Part shown: positions 52,201-60,144 of the stretch, piece by piece
Numbering within the stretch: position 1 is the stretch's first letter
How the letters are laid out: the number at the start of each line of letters is the position of its first letter
Assembly: GCF_009746125.1 (NCBI RefSeq)
Contig: NZ_CP041352.1
Coordinates: forward strand, 124,001-188,000
Direction: 5' to 3'
From: Casimicrobium huifangae
Lineage (GTDB): Bacteria > Pseudomonadota > Gammaproteobacteria > Burkholderiales > Casimicrobiaceae
Length of the DNA stretch: 64,000 bases
Notes under the pieces: generated by a model
Seen by the model: the letters and a program-made list of their open reading frames with translations, nothing else
Told to the model about the DNA's origin: nothing
Databases searched by the model: none
Translations under genes and position numbers: made by a program

Positions 52201-52257
52201 CAGAGCCTCTTGCTCGGCATCCGACAAGACGCTCAAGCGCTCGCTCTTAGCGGTCAT
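49231..52257 (-). CDS. tnpA: Tn3-family transposase
   Basis: 1008 residues, the full length of the family. The N-terminal DUF4158-like DNA-binding part begins with LSVLSDAEQEALYGVPNFDE; the C-terminal DDE catalytic domain has VVTGDMHSVNKANFAIFD (first Asp) and, near residue 900, SQNRLESYHQLRAAI with the catalytic Glu. It binds the 38-bp class terminal repeats and makes the replicative cointegrate. The start at 52257 overlaps the tnpR stop as ATGA, so both come from one transcript. Confidence 0.95.
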   Translation of the reverse strand: MTAKSERLSVLSDAEQEALYGVPNFDEGQQLEYLALSEAELALATSRSGLHAQVHCILQIGYFKAKRAFFTFDWDEVAEDSSFVISRYFQDQAVALLPISKHERYAQRDGITALAGYQSWSSTSLPWIASLAAQLVRRDVTPSFVAMELVAALGERKIIRPGYTTLQEIVSGALSAERRRLGALLDGLLDEPLKAALAQLLVHEDTLSELAVLKQDAKNFGHQHMNRERDKREMLAPLHHAAKELLPRLEISRQNLLYYASLVNYYTVFDLRRLKPEQTRLYLLCFAWLRYRQFTDNLVAAMNHLVRHYEAETKAHAQKRTLHEQVAQLRNNRKVGRLLLLYVDDQVADSELFGTVRRRAWRIMGKDEVLAVGEHMSTKQLSSLALRWEAIDKLGVRVRLNLRPIFAAVDFCGEPDNPWLQALAWIKVVFARQQRPSQCPLSECPADTLPVRLRSFLLDSDDAGNPVALNDTRYEFWLYHQLAKRLRTGDIYIDDSLQHRRLADELVPPDKCAPLLAQMDADIAWLRQPVGPRLEALAEELRKQWRTFNSDLRLGKLPHLEFDATRQRLIWHKPKAEDSPDAPDSFYGRLPLTDIADVLRFVDGQCQFLSALTPLQPRYVKQGAEANNLLAVITAMAMNHGIRVMARTSDISHRVLENAHRQYLRLSTLQAANDCISNAIAQLPIFEHFSFDMGVLYGSVDGQKFSMERPNIQARYSRKYFGRGKGVVAYTLLCNHVPLQGWVIGAHEYEGHYAFDVWYRNTSDIKPTVVTGDMHSVNKANFAIFDWFGGAFAPRFTDANAQFKEMYCVDDPALYEKYLVKPAGRIDLQAIETGKDGIDQIVVTLAFKDMTQAALIRKICTYSTSNPTRRAVFEYDKLIRSIYTLRYLRDPQLQRNVHRSQNRLESYHQLRAAIAQVGGKKELTGQTDIDIEISNQCGRLVANAIIYYNAAILSRLLERCKGKPKALAFIISTSPVAWRHLLMGGHYTFDDGGKAIDLDVLLDGLDLE

Positions 52258-52844
52258 TGCGGTGACGCCGCGTGGGCGGATTGCAGCGCGGTGTACAGCG
52301 CCGTTTTGCTCACCTTGAGTCGTGTAGCGGCTTCCCGAACGTTTAGCCCGTTGGCGATGTGCTTACGCGCCTGCTGCAATTTGTCAGCGGTAATAACCGG
52401 CTTGCGCCCGCCTTTTCTCCCTCGAGCGGCAGCAGCGGTCAACCCGGCCTTGGTGCGCTCGCGGATCAAATCGCGCTCGAACTGACCCAGCGCACCGAAC
52501 ACGTGGAAAATGAGCCGCCCGCCTGGCGTGGTGGTGTCGATTGCTTCCGTGAGCGAACGGAAGCCGACGCCTCGCGCTTCCATCGCGCCTATCGTCTCGA
52601 TCAGGTGTGGCATGGAGCGCCCGAGTCGATCCAGTCGCCAGACGGCAAGCACGTCGCCGTCGCGCAAGTAGGCCAGCGCGTCAGCCAAGCCTGGCCGGTC
52701 AGCCTTGGCCCCGGAAGCAGTGTCCTCGAAAATGCGCTCGCAGCCCGCCTTGCGCAACGCATCCGTTTGCAAAGCGGTATCCTGTTCCGCTGTCGATACC
52801 CGCGCATAACCGATCAGTGCCATCGCCATCCTTGTGTCCGTCAT
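52254..52844 (-). CDS. tnpR: Serine resolvase of the Tn3 element
   Basis: 196 residues (an ATG at 52823, MALIGYARVSTAEQ, is the more usual start). Catalytic serine in GYARVSTAEQD, then DRLGRSMPHLIE and GQFERDLIRERTKAGL, and a C-terminal helix-turn-helix (VREAATRLKVSKTALYTAL). It resolves cointegrates at the res site, which should be in the space toward parD. Confidence 0.92.
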   Translation of the reverse strand: MTDTRMAMALIGYARVSTAEQDTALQTDALRKAGCERIFEDTASGAKADRPGLADALAYLRDGDVLAVWRLDRLGRSMPHLIETIGAMEARGVGFRSLTEAIDTTTPGGRLIFHVFGALGQFERDLIRERTKAGLTAAAARGRKGGRKPVITADKLQQARKHIANGLNVREAATRLKVSKTALYTALQSAHAASPQ

Positions 52845-52927
52845 TCCGTCCGACTATCTTAATGTCCAACAACCCGTTTATCAAGTAAATTTTCGGACAC
52901 CCTCCAACTTGGCCGGCTAATGTTCGT
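52845..52927. promoter_or_regulatory. Probable res site / divergent control region
   Basis: Space between divergent tnpR and parD. It has scattered CGGACA/TGTCCG-type half-sites (around 52904 and the start of tnpR, and GACGGACA at 52930), as expected of resolvase subsites. The exact res I-III borders cannot be set by eye. Confidence 0.45.
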
Positions 52928-52980
52928 TTGACGGACAGGGCCAAAAGAGCTATATTATCACTTGGTATCACCAAGTGATA
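52928..52980 (+). promoter_or_regulatory. parDE promoter and operator
   Basis: -35 TTGACG (52928-52933), 17 bases, -10 TATATT (52951-52956). Immediately after is the perfect inverted repeat TATCACTTGGT / ACCAAGTGATA with spacer ATC (52956-52980), ending just before AGGAG, so a bound ParD would cover the transcription start. Confidence 0.85.
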
Positions 52981-52991
52981 GGAGAATTGCA

Positions 52992-53264
52992 ATGGCAACA
53001 TCACTCAAAATTGACGAGACGCTGAAAGGCCGCGTCCACCACCTCGCCGGCCAGCGCCGTCGCTCGCCGCACTGGATCATGCTGGAAGCCATTCAGCAAT
53101 ACGTCGAGCGCGAGGAAGCCCGCGAGAGCTTCAAGCAGGAAGCCTTGGCTTCCTGGGCTGCCTATCAGGAAACCGGTCGGCACCTGACTGGCCAGGAAGT
53201 GCGCACTTGGTTGAACACCTGGGGCACCGAAGACGAAAGGGCGGTGCCTGAGTGCCACAAGTAA
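52992..53264 (+). CDS. parD: ParD/CopG-type ribbon-helix-helix antitoxin
   Basis: 90 residues from ATG 52992 (AGGAG upstream). The RHH fold is at the N-terminus (ATSLKIDETLKGRVHHLAGQ, RSPHWIMLEAIQQYVEREE); the C-terminal helix binds the toxin. It overlaps parE by 13 bases. Toxin-antitoxin modules are frequent passengers of Tn3-family transposons and protect the element from loss. Confidence 0.88.
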   Translation: MATSLKIDETLKGRVHHLAGQRRRSPHWIMLEAIQQYVEREEARESFKQEALASWAAYQETGRHLTGQEVRTWLNTWGTEDERAVPECHK

Positions 53265-53545
53265 TCGTCACCGAGGGCGCAGCCGAAGGCCTGGAGCGAT
53301 GCCGGAAGTTCCTGGCCACCAAGGCCCCGGATGCCGCCAGGCGAGCCGGTCAGGCCATCGAACGGCAATTCCTGCTGCTGGAAACGGCTCCCGACATTGG
53401 CCGCCCGTTCCCTGAAATGCCGGAGTTGCGTGAACTGGTTATTGCCTTCGGGGATTCCGGCTATGTAGCCCTGTACCGCCATGAACCTGACGCCGATGCG
53501 GTCTACATCCTGGCATTCCGGCATCAGAAAGAAGCGGGCTACTGA
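53252..53545 (+). CDS. parE: ParE/RelE-superfamily toxin
   Basis: 97 residues from GTG 53252, translationally coupled to parD. ParE-fold: EGLERCRKFLATKAPDAARR, then DIGRPFPEMPELRELVIAFG and the terminal DAVYILAFRHQKEAGY, the usual ParE ending. ParE toxins poison gyrase; related RelE toxins cleave mRNA. The stop shares one base with the next start. Confidence 0.88.
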   Translation: MPQVIVTEGAAEGLERCRKFLATKAPDAARRAGQAIERQFLLLETAPDIGRPFPEMPELRELVIAFGDSGYVALYRHEPDADAVYILAFRHQKEAGY

Positions 53546-54087
53546 TGAGCATGAACGAATTCCGCCGACTGGCCGCGAAGATCGATCAGCACATGCAGCA
53601 GCTTGCCGCCCAGGGTGTCAGCGAAGCCCATGCCATCATCAATCGCATGATGGGGTACGGGCCAGACCTGCATAGGATTTGGATCGGCACATCCGACCAG
53701 CAGCTCATGGCGCTGTCCCGCGAGTTCCCAGGGTTCTATAGCTACGCCCGCATCATGGAAGAGGCTTCCGAAGCCGAGCGCCGCAAGGCTTCGCGGCCCT
53801 ATGACGGCATGGCTGAGTTCTCCGAGCAGCACAAGCAGATGAGCGCGCAACTGCTGACCACGGCAGCCACGCTTGAGCGCGGCTACCAGGCATTTCGTGC
53901 AAGCGGCAATCTCCAAGTCTTCCGGCCTCAGCTCGACGAACTGGGCCGCCTGCATCGGCAATGGCTGTCCGACCTAAATGCCTTCAAAGAATCGCTGCGC
54001 TCACAGGGCGCAGAATCCAAGGTGCTGGAATACGTGAACGAGGTTTTCGGCCGTCTGGCCGAGCGCATCAAGCAGCTTGCTGGGTGA
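53545..54087 (+). CDS. Unknown passenger gene of the Tn3 element, 180 aa
   Basis: 180 residues starting one base before the parE stop ends, so it is the third gene of the parDE operon (ATG 53545; a second ATG at 53551 is possible). Mostly helical, soluble, with KIDQHMQQLAAQGVSEAHAI, a WIGTSDQQLMALSREFPGFY segment and long amphipathic helices at the C-terminus (about 90-178). I recognise no family. Coupling to a toxin-antitoxin pair suggests a helper such as a third TA component or a transposition accessory factor. Confidence 0.7.
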   Translation: MSMNEFRRLAAKIDQHMQQLAAQGVSEAHAIINRMMGYGPDLHRIWIGTSDQQLMALSREFPGFYSYARIMEEASEAERRKASRPYDGMAEFSEQHKQMSAQLLTTAATLERGYQAFRASGNLQVFRPQLDELGRLHRQWLSDLNAFKESLRSQGAESKVLEYVNEVFGRLAERIKQLAG

Positions 54088-54101
54088 TCGTCAGGTCGTC
54101 A

Positions 54102-54135
54102 GACGGAAATTTCGGCGGTTTGTGGTTCAACCCCC
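54102..54135 (-). repeat. Tn3 terminal inverted repeat, right
   Basis: Perfect partner of 49199-49232, 14 bases after the stop of the passenger gene. Confidence 0.95.
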
Positions 54136-54140
54136 TGAAT
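54136..54140. repeat. Tn3 target duplication TGAAT, right
   Basis: Same five bases at 49194-49198. Confidence 0.9.
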
Positions 54141-54377
54141 GAGGCCAACCTACTTGGCGGAAGCTGCGTTCCCGCAGCGCCAGCGCCAGCGCCGGGTCGC
54201 CGTCCAATCCATTCGAGCGGGTTCCACATTGACGCTGGAGCCGCAATCCACGCCCCGCTATACCGAAACGGTTGAAGGCCAAAGGGCCGAAATGGCAAGG
54301 GAATGGGGTGCAAGGGGAAAGGCCCTACCCGAAAAGGCGAAAAGGCCTCCCGCTTGGCCCGCCATCAGGACACCCAC
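54141..54377. other. Leader of traI, possible oriT area
   Basis: No gene seen. It contains AACCTACTTGG (54147-54157, mirror of 49129-49139), a perfect stem GCTGCG/CGCAGC with a 4-base loop (54163-54178), and short GCGCCA repeats. It directly precedes the relaxase gene. Confidence 0.4.
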
Positions 54378-56219
54378 ATGCTCTCTCTGTTCCAGCGAAA
54401 ACGGACCTCGGTCGCTGCCGCTCCATCGCCAGCACCCACCACCGACCTCCCGAAAGGGCTGATCTGGCCGGAATCGGCCGCATCGCTGCTGGCGACACCG
54501 CGCCGGCAGAAGCTGCTGGAACACATCTGGCAGCGCACCTCGCTCTCGCGCAAGCAGTTCGCCGCGCTGTACCGCGCGCCGCTGGAACGTTATGCCGAGT
54601 TGGTTCAGGCTTTCCCTGCATCCGAGGCGCATCACCACGCTTACCCAGGCGGCATGATTGACCACGGCCTGGAAATCGTCGCCTACAGCCTGAAGCTGCG
54701 GCAGTCCCATTTGCTGCCCATCGGCGCCAACCCCGAGGATCAGGCCGCGCAAGCCGAGGCGTGGACTGCTGCCGTCGCCTATGCCGCACTGCTGCACGAC
54801 ATCGGCAAGATCGCCGTCGATCTGCACGTCGAACAGGCCGACGGCAGCACTTGGCACCCGTGGCACGGCCCGCTGCACCAGCCATACCGCTTCCGCTATC
54901 GTGACGATCGCGAGTACCGGCTCCACGGCGCCGCGACAGGCTTGCTCTACCGGCAACTGCTTGACCTCGAAGTCCTGGACTGGCTCAGCTGCTATCCGTC
55001 GCTGTGGGCGTCACTGCTCTACGTTCTGGCCGGGCAGTACGAGCACGCCGGGGTGCTGGGCGAATTGGTGGTGCAGGCCGACCGTGCTTCCGTGGCCCAG
55101 GAACTGGGCGGCGACCCCACACGCGCCATGGCCGCGCCCAAGCACGCGCTGCAACGCAAGCTGCTCGACGGACTGCGTTACCTGCTCAAGGAGGAGTTGA
55201 AGCTGAACCAGCCCGAAGCCTCCGATGGCTGGCTCACCGAGGATGGTTTGTGGCTGGTCAGCAAGACGGTCTCGGACAAGCTTCGGGCGCATCTGCTATC
55301 CCAGGGCATTGACGGTATTCCTGCGAACAACACCGCCGTGTTCAACGTGCTGCAGGATCACGGCATGTTGCAGCCCACAGCAGACGGCAAGGCGATCTGG
55401 CGTGCTACCGTGACCAGTTCCACCGGCTGGATCCACTCGTTTACGTTGCTACGGCTGGCACCCGCGCTGATCTGGGAATCTGGTGAGCGACCGGTGCTCT
55501 TTGCCGGGACGGTGACGATCGACACGCCCCCCGCAGGTGAAGATGCCGAGGTAGCGGCCATCCTTTCTGCGGACGGCGCGACGTCCGCTTTGGAGAACCA
55601 AAACGCTCCGCCAGCGGAAGGTAGTGGCATCGCATCGGCCCCTCCATCCAAGGCCCCGGCCAGCCCCGACGTCATGGAGGACATACTGGCGATGGCGGGA
55701 ACGGGAAATTCGCCAACCACCGATCAAGATGTGGAAACCGCCCCGGACGAAACACCCATCGTTCTTTCCGATACGCCCCTACCGACCTTGGCCGCCGCTT
55801 CGCCTTCGCGGCCGGCCTTCACGTCCTCGACGGCACAGCCATCCGGCGAGCACTTCATGGCGTGGCTGAAACAGGGCATCGCCACGCGGCGACTCATCAT
55901 CAACGATGCGAAAGCGCTAGTGCATACCGTGAGCGACACCGCCTACCTGGTCAGCCCGGGCGTATTTCAGCGCTATGCGCAGGAACATCCGCAGGTAGGC
56001 AAACTGGCCAGGCAGGAGAGCCTGCAGGATTGGCAGTGGGTGCAGAAGCGCTTCGAGCGGCTGCAATTGCATCGCAAGCAATCCAGCGGGTTGAACATCT
56101 GGACATGCGAAGTCACTGGCCCCAGAAAATCACGGAAGCTACATGGCTATCTGCTTCTCGAACCCAGCTCGATATTCAGTGATGCGCCTGCAAATAACCC
56201 ATTCTTGAAGCTGGCATAA
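54378..56219 (+). CDS. traI: MobH relaxase TraI of the ICE (TIGR03760)
   Basis: 613 residues from ATG 54378. The MobH N-terminal HD-hydrolase-like domain has HHHAYPGGMIDHGLEIVAYS (about residues 78-97) and ALLHDIGKIAVD (about 137-148), the metal-binding three-histidine and HD signatures. A disordered linker (about 380-510) leads to the TraI_2_C domain (about 510-600, EHFMAWLKQGIATRRLIIND). It nicks oriT and leads the strand to TraD. The Tn3 insertion has separated it from the DUF3742/TA block. Confidence 0.92.
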   Translation: MLSLFQRKRTSVAAAPSPAPTTDLPKGLIWPESAASLLATPRRQKLLEHIWQRTSLSRKQFAALYRAPLERYAELVQAFPASEAHHHAYPGGMIDHGLEIVAYSLKLRQSHLLPIGANPEDQAAQAEAWTAAVAYAALLHDIGKIAVDLHVEQADGSTWHPWHGPLHQPYRFRYRDDREYRLHGAATGLLYRQLLDLEVLDWLSCYPSLWASLLYVLAGQYEHAGVLGELVVQADRASVAQELGGDPTRAMAAPKHALQRKLLDGLRYLLKEELKLNQPEASDGWLTEDGLWLVSKTVSDKLRAHLLSQGIDGIPANNTAVFNVLQDHGMLQPTADGKAIWRATVTSSTGWIHSFTLLRLAPALIWESGERPVLFAGTVTIDTPPAGEDAEVAAILSADGATSALENQNAPPAEGSGIASAPPSKAPASPDVMEDILAMAGTGNSPTTDQDVETAPDETPIVLSDTPLPTLAAASPSRPAFTSSTAQPSGEHFMAWLKQGIATRRLIINDAKALVHTVSDTAYLVSPGVFQRYAQEHPQVGKLARQESLQDWQWVQKRFERLQLHRKQSSGLNIWTCEVTGPRKSRKLHGYLLLEPSSIFSDAPANNPFLKLA

Positions 56220-56316
56220 TTTACGCGAACTTCCTGTGCAATTGCTCGTGGCTGCCGCCATCTGCACACCGGCCCCTGCGCGAGATTCGCTCGGCTGAGG
56301 CTCATCGCTAAGCAGG

Positions 56317-57330
56317 TCATGGATTGTTCCAGCAACCTGGGCTTCGCGAATCGAAGAACGTCACATCTGTGGCAGGCAAGGATCGGCCAGCAGCCTTCAG
56401 AACTTGGTGGCAGAACGCTTGCTGATCTCCATCTGGCTGACCAGTGAAAACCGAGACGGCCATTCGCTTTGGCTTATTCGCCGCGATGGCATCAAGCACA
56501 TGTTGGTCTCGTTCGTCAAAGCTCCAGCCATAGACGACCAGACCCTCCCCGAGCGCCGGCAGCACCTCCTCATACACATTCGTCAGATAGTGACTCCGGC
56601 GGATCGCAGCGACCTTCTGCTGACTGGTTCCCTCGCTAACGAACACCGGCACATAGTGCCCGGACGCCCACCTGCGGGTGATCGTGTCAAGCAAGTCACC
56701 TGCAGATCCTGCCCCAACTGCGAGCTTTGTCTCATCACCAAGGTAGTTACGCGCAACCGCAAGACTGCCGTGAGGATAGAAAACCAATGTTGCTCCTCCA
56801 GCAGGCCCATAGGGCCGCCGCAGATATTCCCAGTCTGTCTGGAACTCGCCGCCGTGGAACGCATCCTTGAACCAGCTGCCATTTGCCGCATTGAACAGCA
56901 GCATGGCCCAGTACAGGGTGAGATCGTAGTTCAGGCTAACGACGGTCGGAAAAACGCTGGCAAACGCACCCATCCGTTGTAGGTCGGCGGCGACATCGGC
57001 ATGTATCGGATGCACACTGTGCACAGCTTCGACCAATGCCGTGCGCACTTCCGCATAAGCCGCAGAGATGTCGGCAGACGGTGATCCCAGGGCGGCGTTG
57101 ACGTGCTCCGCATACCAGCATGCGAGCAACACATGCTCAAAGTCAGTCGTCCCGAGCTTGGCGAATATTGGCGCAGTGGTTGCGAGCAACCCTTTTGCGT
57201 CGGCAACGCTGTGAAGTGTTGGATATGCAAACTCCTTGTGGATGGCGATGCTGGCGCCGTTGCCCAGAAGGAGGGAGCTCCAACTTTCCGCGCTGATGCT
57301 TGCCCAAGTGTCGATTTCGATTCTGTCCAT
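56317..57330 (-). CDS. DUF4917 family (SIR2-like) protein
   Basis: 337 residues. The N-terminal SSLLLGNGASIAIHKEFAYP resembles the GAG-type NAD-binding loop of SIR2-like proteins; FEHVLLACWYAEHVNAALG and the later VVSLNYDLTLYWAMLLF and VVYGWSFDERDQHVLDAI fit the DUF4917 family. SIR2-like proteins are common effectors that deplete NAD in phage defence. It lies 67 bases after the BrxA-like gene in the same direction, so it may be part of the defence operon. Catalysis is not proven by the sequence. Confidence 0.72.
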   Translation of the reverse strand: MDRIEIDTWASISAESWSSLLLGNGASIAIHKEFAYPTLHSVADAKGLLATTAPIFAKLGTTDFEHVLLACWYAEHVNAALGSPSADISAAYAEVRTALVEAVHSVHPIHADVAADLQRMGAFASVFPTVVSLNYDLTLYWAMLLFNAANGSWFKDAFHGGEFQTDWEYLRRPYGPAGGATLVFYPHGSLAVARNYLGDETKLAVGAGSAGDLLDTITRRWASGHYVPVFVSEGTSQQKVAAIRRSHYLTNVYEEVLPALGEGLVVYGWSFDERDQHVLDAIAANKPKRMAVSVFTGQPDGDQQAFCHQVLKAAGRSLPATDVTFFDSRSPGCWNNP

Positions 57331-57397
57331 GTTCTTTCATGTGCCCGTCTTCATCGCGTGGTCTGGCACGCAGAGTCTCAGCTGCAAGCCGCTCACA

Positions 57398-58120
57398 TCA
57401 AATCGTGCCTCGCAACGCGACAAACTGGTTACTCGGTCCTTCCGACCGGAGGGTGAGGCTCGGGCTGTTCGCCACCAAGTAAGCCAAAGGCCGCGTCAAG
57501 TTGAACGGGAACAGCACGGGCAGCGACTGCAGGCTGGGCACTGAAACCGGCTTGCCGGCGTAGCGCACGACAGCTTCGATCAGCCAAACCGTGAGTGCAT
57601 CGTTGTCGATGCCCGTCTGTGGCAGGCGAATGACCCGCTTGCCTTTCTCGACCCGTTCCACCGCGCCCCAGCTCGCCTGACTCTGAATCACCATGTTGGT
57701 CATGCGTCGGGTGCCTTCGCGCTCCCCATAGGTTTCGCTCATGCGCCGATGCACTTCGGCGGCTGCGCAGTCGCCCTGGATAGCGGACAGGCGGCCCACC
57801 AGCTCGGCCACCTTGCCAAAGAACGGGTACGTCGCCACGGACATGCCCCAGCACAATGCTGAGATGGGAATGTCCGGCTGCGTCTTGTGGATGGCCACGC
57901 CGCGATCGGCGTAATCGACCAGTTCGGCACGCGGCTCCAGCCACAGCCGATTCAACACGGTGCGCGTTTTCTTCTTGGCTTCCACGCCAAGCTCGGCTGC
58001 ATCGAGCAGTGCATTCAGATCATCTAGCCCAGCCACGCCTGCACGTATATTCAGTGCCGCAGCCGCCCAATCAAGCTGAATGAACCGATCAAAGCCTATT
58101 TTTGGGGCTGATGAATTCAT
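57398..58120 (-). CDS. brxA: BrxA-like small protein of the BREX-type operon
   Basis: 240 residues, overlapping the pglZ stop by ATGA. Helical protein with SALCWGMSVATYPFFGKVAE, then VGRLSAIQGDCAAAEVHRRM and a winged-helix-like part (RRMTNMVIQSQASWGAVERV). Its size and its place right after pglZ are those of brxA (DUF1819) in type 3 BREX. The symbol rests on this position and a loose likeness, not on an alignment. Confidence 0.5.
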   Translation of the reverse strand: MNSSAPKIGFDRFIQLDWAAAALNIRAGVAGLDDLNALLDAAELGVEAKKKTRTVLNRLWLEPRAELVDYADRGVAIHKTQPDIPISALCWGMSVATYPFFGKVAELVGRLSAIQGDCAAAEVHRRMSETYGEREGTRRMTNMVIQSQASWGAVERVEKGKRVIRLPQTGIDNDALTVWLIEAVVRYAGKPVSVPSLQSLPVLFPFNLTRPLAYLVANSPSLTLRSEGPSNQFVALRGTI

Positions 58121-60144
58121 TCGGTACCTATCACATAACTGACTTTCACAAAGGGCACGATCAGTTCTTCGACCGACACCCCGCCGTGGACCACCACCTG
58201 GTCGCCCTCCGGCACAAAGGCGGTTCGTCCGCCTGCGAACAGGGGCATGAAGTTCGCGGGAAGGCCTGCGACGTCCAGCCTGACCGTGCTGGGATAGGCC
58301 GCTGCGGAGTCGGCCAGCAATGGCTCACTCCGATACACCCGCACGCGCTCGCCGCGCGTCTCGGCAATCACGCCCTGGTTAGGTCTGCCGACGCCGGTGG
58401 ACTCCACGTTGCCGTGGTCCGCCGTGAGGTAGATGTGAAACCCCTTGTCCAGCAGCATCGAAAACAGCCGGTCAACGAAACCAGTCGTCAACCAGTTGCC
58501 GATCCACATCGCCACGTCTTTCTTGGATCGCTCCTTGTGGAGCCGCTCATCCACCTCATCGATGACCAGGCCCACCACCTTCGGGCGCCGGTCGATCAAA
58601 TCGGCTTCCAGTGCGTCGAGCTGATTGATCTGACGCAGTGCGCGCCGATACATCACCTCATTCGAGTTGACGCCTTCGTTCTGCCAAAACGTCTTCCACA
58701 AGGATTCCTCCTTGTCCGTTCGGTCGATGGAGTCCTCGAACTCACGCGGCTTCAGGCCAGAGAACAGTGCCTGGCGCGACACCGATGTCACGGTTGGCAG
58801 CCATGCGAACGCGGTTCCCTCGTCAAATGCGAAGCGTTTTGTGGTGGCAATCAGCCGCTCGCGGATCTGCACCCACTGGTCAAAGGCCAGCCCGTCGAAA
58901 ACCAGCAAAGCGAGCTTGGTTTCCCCTGCGGATCGCCGATGGCGCAAGAAGCGCGGCACGTGGTGCACCATTACCGGGCCTTTGCTCACCGGCTGCAGGA
59001 TCAGGTCGGCGTAATGCTTGGCCGCGACCCAGGCTTGCAGACGCTCGTCAGATTGCGCCTGCAAGGTCTTGATCCGCTCCCCGATCTGTTGAGACAAGAC
59101 CGGCAGGCTCGCGCTGCCTTCGGTGCCCGGCAGGCCCTGCATGCGGGCCAGGATTTCACCGTAACGCTTGGCGAATTCGCTCCAGTCCTTGTGCGAAGAG
59201 GCTGCCGTTGGCGTCGTCTCGATCAGACCATCGATGCCTTTGAGTACCAAAGCCTGCAACGCCGCCGGGTCCTGAACAATGCCGGCCTTGATCCAACTCA
59301 GCATCCCTGCCGGAACACTGTGCACTGCCAGCGGATGCAAGCTGCCATCAAGAAACATGGAATCGACCAACACCTGCACATCGGAGTGGTCGAACGGAAT
59401 CTCGATCTTGGCGATGTAATCCGGCGACGGCGGCTCCCCTGTACGGGTGCCATCCAGCCCCAATTTCGACAGGTAGCGATACCACGCATCCTGCACCACG
59501 CGCAGCAACGCACTCTTGGAAGTCAGCCAGGTGGCGACCGGCAGGTCTGCGAATAATCCCTTGCCCTGGATGATGCTTGCCGCGTGTTGGGCGAACAGCG
59601 GTGGCAACGAGCGGTTGGCAAAGTGCATCCGCAGCAGTTCGCGCCAGAAGTCCACCGGGTTACGGATAGACCTGGGCGCAAGCTGGTAGACGTGTTCGAG
59701 GATGAAGTCCTTCGATTCGTTCTCGCCGCGCGCAGACTGCAATTCGGTCTGGTGGGCATGAAACAGCCCGGCAAAATGCTCCGGCTCGACTTGCTGTACC
59801 GCGCTGTATGCCAGCCTGGGGAAAATCTCGGCAAGACTGAGCCGAACCACACGCCCGTGATGCACGATGTCCCACGGCAAGGCATTCGCATCGGCACTGC
59901 GCAAATGCAGAACCAACGAAGGCGCTGGCCCTTGCTCACCACTATCCCATGCTGCGCGGTAGCGTTCCTCGTACTCCGCACGGAAGGCGAATGGGTCTTC
60001 GTACAGCATCAGCTCGAAGCCTCGGCTGCGCAGTTCGCTTAGCAGCTTTTCGTCCAACAGCACGTCGTCGGGGTCGCAGGCCACCCACAGCCGGGTGAGA
60101 TCGACCGTGAAGTGACTCAGGATGCGTTCCGTCCAAAGGCTCAT
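58117..60144 (-). CDS. pglZ: PglZ-domain phosphatase-like protein
   Basis: 675 residues. The alkaline-phosphatase superfamily core is in the C-terminal half: TKLALLVFDGLAFDQWVQIR (about residues 408-427) with the metal-binding Asp, AWLPTVTSVSRQALFSGLKP (about 455-474), and YLTADHGNVESTG (about 571-583) with the DHG metal site. PglZ is the hallmark protein of BREX and Pgl systems, which distinguish methylated self DNA from phage DNA. It overlaps both neighbours by four bases, so helicase, PglZ and the small protein form one transcript. Confidence 0.9.
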   Translation of the reverse strand: MSLWTERILSHFTVDLTRLWVACDPDDVLLDEKLLSELRSRGFELMLYEDPFAFRAEYEERYRAAWDSGEQGPAPSLVLHLRSADANALPWDIVHHGRVVRLSLAEIFPRLAYSAVQQVEPEHFAGLFHAHQTELQSARGENESKDFILEHVYQLAPRSIRNPVDFWRELLRMHFANRSLPPLFAQHAASIIQGKGLFADLPVATWLTSKSALLRVVQDAWYRYLSKLGLDGTRTGEPPSPDYIAKIEIPFDHSDVQVLVDSMFLDGSLHPLAVHSVPAGMLSWIKAGIVQDPAALQALVLKGIDGLIETTPTAASSHKDWSEFAKRYGEILARMQGLPGTEGSASLPVLSQQIGERIKTLQAQSDERLQAWVAAKHYADLILQPVSKGPVMVHHVPRFLRHRRSAGETKLALLVFDGLAFDQWVQIRERLIATTKRFAFDEGTAFAWLPTVTSVSRQALFSGLKPREFEDSIDRTDKEESLWKTFWQNEGVNSNEVMYRRALRQINQLDALEADLIDRRPKVVGLVIDEVDERLHKERSKKDVAMWIGNWLTTGFVDRLFSMLLDKGFHIYLTADHGNVESTGVGRPNQGVIAETRGERVRVYRSEPLLADSAAAYPSTVRLDVAGLPANFMPLFAGGRTAFVPEGDQVVVHGGVSVEELIVPFVKVSYVIGTE

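Larger units (their letters stand above)
49199..54135. mobile_element. Complete Tn3-family transposon, 4937 bp
   Basis: Bounded by perfect 34-bp terminal inverted repeats that begin GGGGGTTGAACCACAAACCG, and by the 5-bp duplication TGAAT (49194-49198 and 54136-54140). It carries tnpA and tnpR on the minus strand and parD, parE and an unknown gene on the plus strand. No antibiotic or metal resistance gene is present. All genes look intact. Confidence 0.95.

Noticed and set aside
49199-54135. Antibiotic or metal resistance cargo in the Tn3 element
   Set aside because: Only tnpA, tnpR, parD, parE and one unknown gene fit between the terminal repeats.
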